Made by a program: the position numbers and the translations under genes
The notes under the pieces: model-generated
Database searches by the model: none
Told to the model about the DNA's origin: nothing
Seen by the model: the letters and a program-made list of their open reading frames with translations, nothing else
Assembly: GCA_025526915.1 (NCBI GenBank)
Contig: JAHLKH010000023.1
Coordinates: 124,001 to 188,000 of the forward strand
Origin: Entophlyctis helioformis
Taxonomy: Eukaryota > Chytridiomycota > Chytridiomycetes > Chytridiales > Chytriomycetaceae
DNA: 64,000 nucleotides
Direction: 5' to 3'
In this document: in pieces, positions 1-9,315 of the stretch
Position numbering within the stretch: position 1 is the stretch's first letter
Layout: each line of letters opens with the position of its first letter

Positions 1-1123
1 TGCAAGTTATGCACGCGCGCCATGGTGCGGCGGTTCTCTTCCTGGATCACCTGCTCGGGCCCGTGGCGGACGTGCGTCGCCGTGTGCGGGGCGTGGTGGC
101 CGCCGCCCGCTGGCTGGCTGCCGGGCAAGTGCGCCGACGACGGCTGCACGCCGGTCTGTGTGGCGGAGAGGTAGCGCGATGGGGCGGACGGCGCGGGGTT
201 GTTGGCTGGGCGGGGCTGCGCGAGCGGCGGGCGGGATGGAGCGTGCTGGCCTGGGTTGAGGAGCGGCTTGGTTGTGCGCGATGATGGCTTCTTTGATGGG
301 CTGAGGAACCGGCCGTTTGGGCTCTTGATCTGCTGGGGGTGGTTGTGAGATGTGCGACCGAGTGCTACATCGATCGCCTTTGGCATGCATTACCTTGTTG
401 AGCTGTGTCAGGCTGTTGGCCGACGACGTTTCACTGATCCCTGTCCGTCTGCGAGTAAGCAAAAGCGTCAGTTGCCAGACTGCCGCTGCCATGAGCCATA
501 AGCGATCGCCTGGCTTTACTTTGGCGGCTCAGCAGCGCGTGCAGCAGATTCTTTGCTATCGAGACGCTGCTGCGGCCCTGCAACGTCGTGTGCATGCTGG
601 GCATGTTGTTTCTGTGACGACGACTGCTCTGTGCGGATAGCATTGGGTGCCAGCGGCCGGATTGGCACAGCGCCACGTGCCCATGATTCGGCAACCGCCG
701 GCTCGGGCTCTGTGCCAGACGCGTCCGTCAACAGCGACGCGTTCATGTCAGTCTGCGTCACCAACACCAGCAGGCACGTCCCGAAGCAACGCAAAGACCT
801 TCGTCGGGCTCCCACAGGTCCATGTCGATGTTGCCAGGGTCGCGTCGAAAGAACTTGTACTGCACCCGCAACAGACAGCGTCAGTTGTGGGTCTGTTGCA
901 GCGTGGAGCCAGCAGCAGACACCGGGCCTGGCATACGCACGTCAATGAGCGACAGAAGCGTGTCGCGGGCGAAGCCAACCGCATACGGCAAGACTTGGAC
1001 GTCAATGTGCTTCTCGAACAGCACATGCTGCGACCGCGATATGATGTCCTGGATCAGCGACAGCACAAACGACTCGCCCTCTTCCTGCTCAATGAGCTGC
1101 AGCCAGTCCTCCTTGGTTGCCAT
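1..1123 (-). CDS. C2orf81-like (DUF4639) protein, 3' end outside window
   Basis: The chosen start is the ATG at 1123 (MATKEDW...). Five exons keep phase: 1123-923, 859-799, 709-520, 448-394 and 332 to beyond base 1. The N-terminus reads KEDWLQLIEQEEGE, then LPYAVGFARDTLLSLID, then RRDPGN, WEPDE and ESWARGAVPI. I recognise this order of blocks from the vertebrate C2orf81 family, where an EEGEDVV helix and an 'IPY..SQAREAML' helix are followed by a 'D.WAQGSVPI' block. That family is poorly characterised and is found mainly in organisms with cilia or flagella, so here it would suit a zoosporic fungus. The C-terminal part is low-complexity, rich in Pro, Ser and His, and runs off the window. It is divergent from the ATG14 gene with 176 bp between start codons. 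The family call rests on remembered motifs. The gene structure is firm because four intron phases agree. Confidence 0.62.
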
Positions 1124-1299
1124 GAACGGTGTGTTGTGTGTTGCCAGGAAAGACGTGAGATGCTGAGCGGAGTTTGCCACTTCATCTAACAACCACCACC
1201 AGCAACCAACGCCAGCGACCACCATCGACAGCAGCGACGACAGCGACGCCGGCCAGGGTGACACTGCAAGCAGCGATAAGCGACAGCCGGTGCGTGCCA

Positions 1300-3235
1300 A
1301 TGGAGTGTCCGGTCTGCTCGATCCGGTCGTCCAAGTTCTGGTGTGCTGCCTGCGTACGGAAGCAGTGAGTCGTGGCACCCCCCACGGGCATGTCTGCAAC
1401 CCCGTCCAACTGACTGGCTCGCCTGGCTCGGCTGTCTTGCTCGCCTGGCAGCATCGCCCAAAAGAGCTCGCACTCGGCCGACCTGGCTGCCTCCCAGGCA
1501 CAGCTGATCCAGCGCATCCAGACCCTTCTTGCCGATCACGACGACCTCAAGCTGGATGTCCCCGCACGACAGCATCCGTCGCTGTCGGCGCGAGTTGCTG
1601 ATCTTGAGCAGCTGGTCCAAGACAAACGCTCGCTGATCAACGCAGGTGTGTGCGGCACCCACTTCATCCGCCACGGATCCGCCTCTCGAGTGACGCGACT
1701 GCCTGGCTGACTGACCATACTGAGCGCCACAGACCGCCAGCGGCTGCAAGCACTGCGGGAAACCGCTGCAGTGCGCATGAAGGCGATCACAGACGCACAG
1801 GGCCAGCTGCAGTCGGCGCGGGTCCAGCAGGCCCAGCAGATGGAGGCGAGTCTCAAGCGGTCCAACGACTCGCTGAGCCAGACACTGCATACACTGTTAG
1901 GGTTCAGGAGACTGCTCGTCAAGGATCTGGTGGCCGTCTACCGCATCCGCAAGATCCAGAAACGCTACAATAACAACAGCAGCAGCGCTGGCAACACTGG
2001 AAGCAACGGCAACAGCAGCAACGGCATTTCAAACGCAAGTGACCAGCGACCGCCCATTTCTGCAGTGTCGATGACACGGCATTCGACTGCCGGACCAACA
2101 GGCGGAACAGACACGCAAGCGGATGCGCCAAGACAGCAAACTCACTCACAGACCGAGCAGCATCCCCAGGGGCAATCATCGCTGGGGTCGCTGTCATTGC
2201 TGGTGATGCAGGGACTTGCTTCGTTATCGCAAGTGGCACAGCAGCATGTGACGGGCATTGCAGCGCCACAGCCCATCCGTGCCGTTGCCGCTTCTGGCGC
2301 AAGACACGAAGAGCGGCTCGCCAAACCGCTTACACGGCCAGCGACCGACACGACGCGGGCAGCGCCAGGCATGGAGCACCATATCGAGTACCGTGTGGTG
2401 CATGTCGGATTCACGATTTACGGCAATCTGGCATCCCTGTCCTGTAAGTGCTGCAACGCGTTGACAGCCTGAGCTGCTTGGATATCTGACGATGGCCTGG
2501 CATGGATACGCAGCCTCGCAGAGAGAAAAGCTCAATGCGGTGGTGGGATACGCGACCCAGATGACCCTTTTGTTGTCACACTATCTGGGGGTCATGCTGC
2601 CGTACGAGATATTTATGCTTGATGCGCAGCCCATGATTCGCCAGGTTCATTCACTGTCCAGCACGGACGACGGGTAAGCTCTCGTTGTCGAGCCTCTTGC
2701 TGGCTGTTGGCAGCGTCCATGGGTGCGGCTGACACGCGCGCGCGACAGGCTACGGTCGCTGGTCTCAACCGACCGCAACACCGAGGCGTTTGTGACTGCC
2801 TTGGCGCTCCTCGCCTACAACGTTGCATACCTGTGCTTCTCGCAGGATGTGATCATACCCGTTGAGCAGACCGTGTACCTCTTGGAAAACATTGCCGCGT
2901 GTTGCCAGGCACCTGGTCTTGGCAGGTGGGGGGTCATGATCCTCTCTGTGAGCACGCTTGTGCTTGAACAAGGCACTGACGGTGTGCGGCTGTGCAGGGA
3001 CATGACGGATACGCGGCAGTCCACAGCGGCTGACAGCAAGGTGTTTGGGATTGAGTTGGCGCGGGTTGTACAGATGCATGCAGCGTGCTGGACGACGGGA
3101 AAGCCATGGGAGCTTGTGAGCATGCCTCCTCCAACACACTCAGCAGATGGACTAGGCACGCATGTCGGCAATGAGAGCGCTGAAGATGGCGACGGTGCCT
3201 GGGATCTTGTGGATGGGAGTGATCGTCCAATATAG
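1300..3235 (+). CDS. ATG14: ATG14/UVRAG-family autophagy protein (PI3K complex subunit)
   Basis: Five exons join in phase: 1300-1364, 1452-1645, 1733-2443, 2514-2673 and 2749-3235. The protein opens with a CxxC...CxxC knuckle (ECPVCSIRSSKFWCAACVRK), the N-terminal hallmark of Atg14/Barkor. A coiled coil rich in Gln, Arg and Leu follows, then the helix RRLLVKDLVAVYRI, which resembles the family's 'L..IYPI' segment. Later come GYATQMTLLLSHYLGVMLPY and ALLAYNVAYLCFSQ, the conserved C-terminal Atg14 blocks. Between them is a poorly conserved Asn/Ser-rich linker (about residues 155-250). In the known family Atg14 targets the Vps34-Vps15-Vps30 lipid kinase to autophagosome formation sites. The Cys knuckle argues for Atg14 over UVRAG/Vps38. 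The 3' end is followed within 90 bp by the Crinkler repeat array. Confidence 0.8.
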
Positions 3236-3576
3236 AACTGTATACTTGTGGCATGCGGTGCCTGTTCATTGCCGGCTGTCATTGGTTTCACGATGCTGTT
3301 GGAGGACGATGGCCAGATCGTGTTGAATGGGAACACCAGCTGGCATTCATGCCAGTGTCGGACGCGGTTGATGCGAGCTGAAAGTGGTGGCTTGTGGTTG
3401 ACAGCCAGTGACTCTCACAATGACACGACGCACATGGCATCATCCTCGTGCCTTTGAAGGGCTGCATTGGTTGAGCGCACCATTGCCGCTGCCTGGAATA
3501 GACACAGCCATTGTGAACAAAGAGTTGGCGGGAACAGGACCCACACAGAAACAGCGTGTAGAGCGCCGCCTTGGGA

Positions 3577-3583
3577 TATAAAA
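3577..3583 (+). promoter_or_regulatory. TATA box of Crinkler copy A
   Basis: TATAAAA inside a conserved ccttgggatataaaaggatc block, 67 bp upstream of the MASRS start codon, with the same spacing in all three units. Confidence 0.65.
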
Positions 3584-3643
3584 GGATCGCGGTGCACATC
3601 CATGGCCGTCAAACACACTCACATCGACTGCCACCACTCAGCA

Positions 3644-5155
3644 ATGGCATCACGCAGCGAGCTCGTTATCAGGCTGGACGCCACAATAACTCGTGTACCG
3701 ACCGCTGGCTGCCACAACATCGCCGACTTTGTTGTGGCAGTCAAGCAGGCGTTTGCTCCACTTCTCAACGAGGTTGATGCCAGCCGCATCTCCGTTCATG
3801 CCGGCTTGGCTGCCGACGCTCTGCCAGGCAGAACCTTCTCGCCTCCCTCCCTCCACGTCTGGGAACGAGGGATCGCCCACTGGTCATCAGGATCGCCGAG
3901 GATGCCATCACCCCAGACATTTTCCTCGACCGCAAGCCACCTGCTACACAATTCTCGGACTATGTGTCCAGAAAGCGGCCAAGAACCAGCCAAGACTCGA
4001 CGCCAAGATCCAATCCAAAGAACCCAAGGATCGTGGCAGATTGGGAGGGTTTTACAGACGCGGCTGCTTCTTTCCAACTCGAGCACTCGGCTGCCATCAG
4101 GCCGCCAGTCTTCATGGACGACACGTTGTGGACGACGAGAAGTCCTTGGAGGCAGTCATCCTGGACAACATTCTCAAAAAGATGAACAGCTGCTACGCCA
4201 CTGTGGCTCGCCGCTTGTCTTCTCGTCGTCATCTGATTGAGAGGGAATGGTTGGTCGACCAGATCATGTTCTCCACAGTGGCGGCACACTCATGTCGTTC
4301 CTTGAGACCAAGACGGTGTGGGACGTGCCCACGCCACACGGCAGCGAGAGCATTGGAGGATGGTGGCGAGATGGCGGCAGTCCCAAGCAACCAAACATCG
4401 TGAACACGGTTGTCCAAGTGTACGGCTACCTGGCCCACAACGCGCTCAAGTACGGGATACTCACGAACGGCGAGGTGTTCTGGTTCCTGTCCAGGCCCAA
4501 CCATCCCGGCCACCGATCTCAGCTGCTCGTATCGCCGCCTGTTTGGATCACAGGCGACAACCCGACACTGTTCCGCGCGCTCTTCTACTTTATCTCGTTG
4601 GTTGAGCAAGGCCATATATCCGACATGTCACCCACAACAAACGTGTCTCTGTCTGATGCGACTCCACCACCAGCCAGCGACGGCATCGCCCAAGGCTCTG
4701 ATGGCGACGCCGACCAGTATGCCCTTCCGGCTGATCTCGACCTTGGCCAGCACGGCGCCTTGCTGGGTTCTGGAACGTCTGGCGAAGTTTTCGAGTACCA
4801 GACCACATCCGGCCAAGTACTCGCCCTCAAGTGCTGCGATGTGAACAACAACACGGACGGGTACGAAATGATCCTGAACGAGGTCGACATCTACCGCCGC
4901 CTGTCGCCACTGCAGGGCGACTGCATCCCCAGACTGCATTTCTACGGCCACTGTGATGGCATCTTTGTGCTTGCAACCACCAAGATCTCTGGCACGGCAG
5001 TCGAACCCCTTCCTGACGACATTGTTGCCTCGTTCAAGGGCAAGCTCGCACAGTATGGCGTTGAGCATGGGGACTACCGGCCGGACAATGTGCTGGTTGA
5101 TGGCGATGGAAAGCACTGGCTGATTGACTTTGGCATGTCGGCTGTGTCTCACTGA
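3644..5155 (+). pseudogene. Crinkler (CRN) REase-kinase effector, copy A, frameshifted
   Basis: The start corresponds to MASRSEL... at 3644. Compared with copies B and C the frame is broken at least three times. One base is lost near 3830 (gcagaaccttctcgcc against gcagcacgcctctcgcc). Another is lost near 4126 (acgttgtgg against acgtttgtgg). More indels lie around 4192-4250, where aacagctgctacgcc replaces aacagccttctgcgcc. From 4247 to the stop at 5155 the frame is open and almost identical to the other copies, including the nuclease E-x-K (FLETK), kinase G-loop, HGDYRPDN and DFG motifs. The promoter is still present, so a transcript may be made, but no full-length protein is possible. This is the diverged member of a recent tandem triplication. 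Confidence 0.85.
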
Positions 5156-7475
5156 TGGACTTGAGCATGCCGACTGCTGCCAAGATGGGGGTGTTTGCAA
5201 ATGAACGCAATGCCATGCAGCCATGCACGCTTGAAAAGACACGCGCATCATTGTCAGACAGCCAGCCGTGTACAGGCCATGCTCGGTTCAGCACTCCATG
5301 CTGTGATGGATGGTGATCAGCATCAAAGGCTCACGCTGCATGGAAAGCGCATGCTTATCTTCTCGGCACGCCATGATGCCATCGTCCATGGCAATCCCAC
5401 AGATGGCTGCAGCCGGCTGGTTGCCTGCCTACCAACAGACGCAGGCCGGCAGACACTTTTGTCTATCCAACGCATTTGAGCACGCAACTCAGGACATCAC
5501 ATAGTGGGAACACGTGGTCCAGCCGAAACGAAACTGTGGAGAAAGCAGACGGGCCAGCCACGATAGGCACTATCGCAGCACAGTCAGCAGCCGAGATGTC
5601 CGTGGCAATGCCATCCATGAGCGATTCTGTTTGGCACGGCGCAGATTGGCAAGCGTGATCGCGGCCGAGCTGCTGACGCGGGACACGGCAATGCGCATGT
5701 TGCTGGGGCAAAGAGAAAGGGACGGAACCGACGAGCAGATCAGTGCGGTTCATTCGGGTGTATAAGGGCAGGTGCGCAGCGTGTGTCGAGCCGAGAGCAA
5801 TAATGGCGATGCTGCTGCAAACAGCGCGGCATTGGCTCAGAAGAGTCTTGTGGATTGAGAAGCTGTGATGGGATGCTATTGACCGAACAGGTTGGGATCT
5901 ACGCTGACGGTCTGCGTGTAAACCCTGAAGTTATCCTGCGGCGTGGACAGTGCCAAGTTGGATGCAAGTGAAATGGAAGCACGGACAAGGGGGTGAAGGG
6001 ATGGAGATGGCGGTGACGGCTGTGCACGGCCAGCGTCGTTCAGTCAATGGATTGCAGACAACGTAATGATTGGGAGTTGAATGCACCTCGCCTGCAAACA
6101 TGTCCGATTGGTACATTCCATGCGTGCATTAGAGGCAATTCGGTCACTGTGCCGAAAGTGCAGGCGTCCTTTGGGTTCAATGCTTGCAGCACACAGACAC
6201 ACACAATCAGCCGCCGTTGCAACTGAGCCGCGACGTTTTGCCCTGCCATGTTGCCCGATAAAAGAGTCTGTGGTCCGCCAATGAACCATGCAAGGCAGTG
6301 TGAGCGGAGTGGAAGCACGCGTGCTGGCTGATGTGCTGATGGTGGGCAGATCGTGTGCTGGACAGACGGCTGCGAAGAAGCAATGCTGCGTGCTGCATAT
6401 GCCTGTGCTGGCGAACGAGCATGTCAGGCTCGTTGAATGCCGTGCTGCAGTGGATGAGATGCGGTTGCCTGGATGGGTCTTGCCAATGAAGTGCTGTCTG
6501 GATGAGCAGCGCGAGCGAGTGGTTGCCCAACAGCGGCATGCTGGCACGTTGGGTGAATGCCGTGCTGGATCGGGTGCTGCTCGACAGGAGCCAGAGACAT
6601 CTGCTGGATGGGTATGTGACACGGCTGGTGTGCATGAGTATGCGACAGGAGGCTGAACTTGATCGTGAGGATGAGGTGTGGCTGTGGCGGTTGCTGCTGA
6701 AGAGAATGTGGATGCTCGGCTGCGCGTGGATGGCGCGGTGCCGTTGCGGGTCGATGTCGCATGGCGCAAGCATGAGCATGGCCTGGGCAGCAGCAGGACG
6801 TTGCTGAGGAGTGCGAGGCGATGGTGGTGGTGGTGCTGCCGCTGTTGAGGCTGCTTCAGGTCAAGACATGCGACACGCAGCGCGACAATGCTTCGGTCTG
6901 TTGTTGGGTGGCTGACGGCGATGCTGCTGCTGTTGTTGTTGTTGAAGCTGCTGCCGGAATGACGCCAGGCGGTGGTGCGGCCGAAGCAGCTCGTGGCATT
7001 CGACCTTGGATGCACTACGGGCCGTGCAAGTGGTGGCGCTGTTGCTTATGGGGCGTCCAGCTGCATTCGCCGTGCCATTGCTCGAAGGGATGGCTTGTTG
7101 TTGCTGGCCGTTGCTGCTCTTGCCGCGTTTGTGGCCGAATGCCATTGTTGGACGCGGTTGAGGCGCGCCGAAGGTGATTGGTGGGCAGGGTCACGTGATG
7201 CGACCCATATTCGCCTCGACGTGTTTCACGATCCAACTCAGTTCTTCCCACTTCCAAGCGACGTTGACGCAAACGAGCGAGCAACCCTTTCACACAACAG
7301 CACCAGCAACCAGCCCGCGTCTTGCTCTTCCAGCAAGTACCCTCGATTTCCGTCCCTGCTGCCTCTCGTCATTGACTGGCCACTTTGCCTGATGAGAGCT
7401 CTAGAACGAAGGCTGGCAGTAATCGTTCAGTTAAACTCTAGTAAAAACACGGAATCGCCAATATGAACCCACGAC
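5156..7475. other. Spacer of repeat unit A, no convincing gene
   Basis: About 2.3 kb of sequence shared with unit B (9316-11616). It contains CAG/CTG-rich low-complexity DNA near 6800-7000. Overlapping open frames occur on both strands (a 122-codon plus frame at 6288-6656 and a 323-codon minus frame at 6044-7015), but none shows a recognisable domain or family motif. Between units, differences in 6650-6720 are mostly CG in unit B against TG in unit A. Confidence 0.5.
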
Positions 7476-7730
7476 TGTTGAATGGGAACACCAGCTTGCA
7501 TTCATGCCAGTGTCGGACACGGTTGATCCGAGCTGAAAGTGGTGGCTTGTGGTTGACAGCCAGTGACTCTCACAATGACACGACGCACATGGCATCATCC
7601 TCATGCCTTTGAAGGGCTGCCTTGGTTGAGCGCGCCATTGCCGCTGCCTGGAATAGACAGCCATTGTGAACAAAGAGTTGGCGTGAACAGGACCCACCAC
7701 AGAAACAGCGTGTAGAGCGCCGCCTTGGGA

Positions 7731-7737
7731 TATAAAA
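7731..7737 (+). promoter_or_regulatory. TATA box of Crinkler copy B
   Basis: TATAAAA 67 bp upstream of the ATG at 7798. A start site about 30 bp downstream of the box would exclude the earlier in-frame ATGs at 7744 and 7756, which supports the ATG at 7798. Confidence 0.7.
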
Positions 7738-7797
7738 GGATCGATGTGCACATCCATGGCCGTCAAACACATTCACATCAATCGTCACCACTCAGCA

Positions 7798-9315
7798 ATG
7801 GCATCACGCAGCGATCTCGTAGTCAAGCTGGACGCTTCAACAGCTCGTGTACCGACCGCCAACTGCCACACCATCGCAGGCTTTGTTGTGGCAGTCAAGC
7901 AGGCGTACACCACAGCTCTCAGAGAGGTCGATGCCAGCCGCATCTCCGTTCATGCCGACTTGGCTGGCGACGCTCTGCCAGGCAGCACGCCTCTCGCCTC
8001 CCTCCCTCCACGTCTGGGAACGAGGGATCGCCCACTGGTCGTCAGGATCGCCGAGGATGCCATCACCGCCAACGATTTCCTTGGCTGCAAGCCGCCCACT
8101 GTACACTTCTCTGAGGAGGTGTCCAGAAAGCGGCCAAGAACCAGCCAAGACTCGACGCCAAGATCCAATCCAAAGAACCCAAGGATCGTGGCAGATTGGG
8201 AGGGCTTTACAGACGCGGCTGCAGCATTCCAACTCGAGCACTCGGCTGCCATCAGGCCGCCAGTCTTCATGGACGACACGTTTGTGGAAGACGAGAAGTC
8301 CTTGGAGGCAGTCATCCTGGACAACATTCTCAAAAAGATGAACAGCCTTCTGCGCCACTGTGGATCGCCGTTTGTCTTCTCGGTCTTTAGCCTGATTGAT
8401 GATGGGATGGTTGGCCGGCCAGATCATGTGCTGCGCAGTGGCGGCACACTCATGTCGTTCCTTGAGATCAAGACGGTGTGGGACGTGCCCACGCCACACG
8501 GCAGCGAGAGCATTGGAGGATGGTGGCGAGATGGCGGCAGTCCCAAGCAATCAAGCATCGTGAACACGGTTGTCCAAGTGTACGGCTACCTGGCCCACAA
8601 CTCGCTCAAGTACGGGATGCTCACGAACGGCGAGGTGTTCTGGTTCCTGTCCAGGCCCAACCATCCCGGCCACCGATCTCAGCTGCTCGTATCGCCGCCT
8701 GTTTGGATCACAGGCGACAACCCGACACTGTTCCGCGCGCTCTTCTACTTTATCTCGTTGGTTGAGCAAGGCCATATATCCGACATGTCACCCACAACAA
8801 ACGTGTCTCTGTCTGATGCGACTCCACCACCAGCCAGCGACGGCATCGCCCAAGGCTCTGATGGCGACGCCGACCAGTATGCCCTTCCGGCTGATCTCGA
8901 CCTTGGCCAGCACGGCGCCTTGCTGGGTTCTGGAACGTCTGGCGAAGTTTTCGAGTACCAGACCACATCCGGCCAAGTACTCGCCCTCAAGTGCTGCGAT
9001 GTGAACAACAACACGGACGGGTACGAAATGATCCTGAACGAGGTCGACATCTACCGCCGCCTGTCGCCACTGCAGGGCGACTGCATCCCCAGACTGCATT
9101 TCTACGGCCACTGTGATGGCATCTTTGTGCTTGCAACCATCAAGATCTCTGGCACGGCAGTCGAACCCCTTCCTGACGACATTGTTGCCTCGTTCAAGGG
9201 CAAGCTCGCACAGTATGGCGTTGAGCATGGGGACTACCGGCCGGACAATGTGCTGGTTGATGGCGATGGAAAGCACTGGCTGATTGACTTTGGCATGTCG
9301 GCTGTGTCTCACTGA
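7798..9315 (+). CDS. Crinkler (CRN)-type effector: ubiquitin-like header, PD-(D/E)XK nuclease, kinase
   Basis: A 505-codon intronless ORF starting MASRSDLVVKLD. An earlier in-frame ATG at 7744 lies too close to the TATA box. Residues about 1-95 resemble the Crinkler N-terminal ubiquitin-like header and end in RPLVVRIAED. A basic RKRPRTSQ stretch (about 108-115) could be a nuclear signal. Residues about 200-300 hold a PD-(D/E)XK nuclease signature: GRPDHV, then FLEIK. The C-terminal part holds a protein-kinase N-lobe and catalytic loop: GSGTSGEVF, ALK, an NEVDIYRRL helix, HGDYRPDN and LIDFG. The protein ends nine residues after DFG, so most of the kinase C-lobe is missing. Crinklers of this REase-kinase build are known from oomycetes and chytrid and arbuscular-mycorrhizal fungi, and some act in host nuclei. 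No signal peptide is visible. Function is inferred from architecture only. Confidence 0.8.
   Translation: MASRSDLVVKLDASTARVPTANCHTIAGFVVAVKQAYTTALREVDASRISVHADLAGDALPGSTPLASLPPRLGTRDRPLVVRIAEDAITANDFLGCKPPTVHFSEEVSRKRPRTSQDSTPRSNPKNPRIVADWEGFTDAAAAFQLEHSAAIRPPVFMDDTFVEDEKSLEAVILDNILKKMNSLLRHCGSPFVFSVFSLIDDGMVGRPDHVLRSGGTLMSFLEIKTVWDVPTPHGSESIGGWWRDGGSPKQSSIVNTVVQVYGYLAHNSLKYGMLTNGEVFWFLSRPNHPGHRSQLLVSPPVWITGDNPTLFRALFYFISLVEQGHISDMSPTTNVSLSDATPPPASDGIAQGSDGDADQYALPADLDLGQHGALLGSGTSGEVFEYQTTSGQVLALKCCDVNNNTDGYEMILNEVDIYRRLSPLQGDCIPRLHFYGHCDGIFVLATIKISGTAVEPLPDDIVASFKGKLAQYGVEHGDYRPDNVLVDGDGKHWLIDFGMSAVSH

Larger units (their letters stand above)
3321..7475 (+). repeat. Tandem repeat unit A (~4,155 bp) with decayed Crinkler gene
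   Basis: First of three direct tandem units, beginning at tgttgaatgggaacaccag. The same start recurs at 7476 and 11617, giving periods of 4,155 and 4,141 bp. Units A and B stay nearly identical across the gene and more than 2 kb of spacer, so the duplication is recent. Unit A is the most diverged copy in the 5' half of the gene. Confidence 0.92.

Noticed and set aside
7744..7797. N-terminal 18-residue extension of the Crinkler protein (MCTSMAVKH...)
   Set aside because: The ATG lies only 13 bp after the start of the TATA box, upstream of any likely transcription start.
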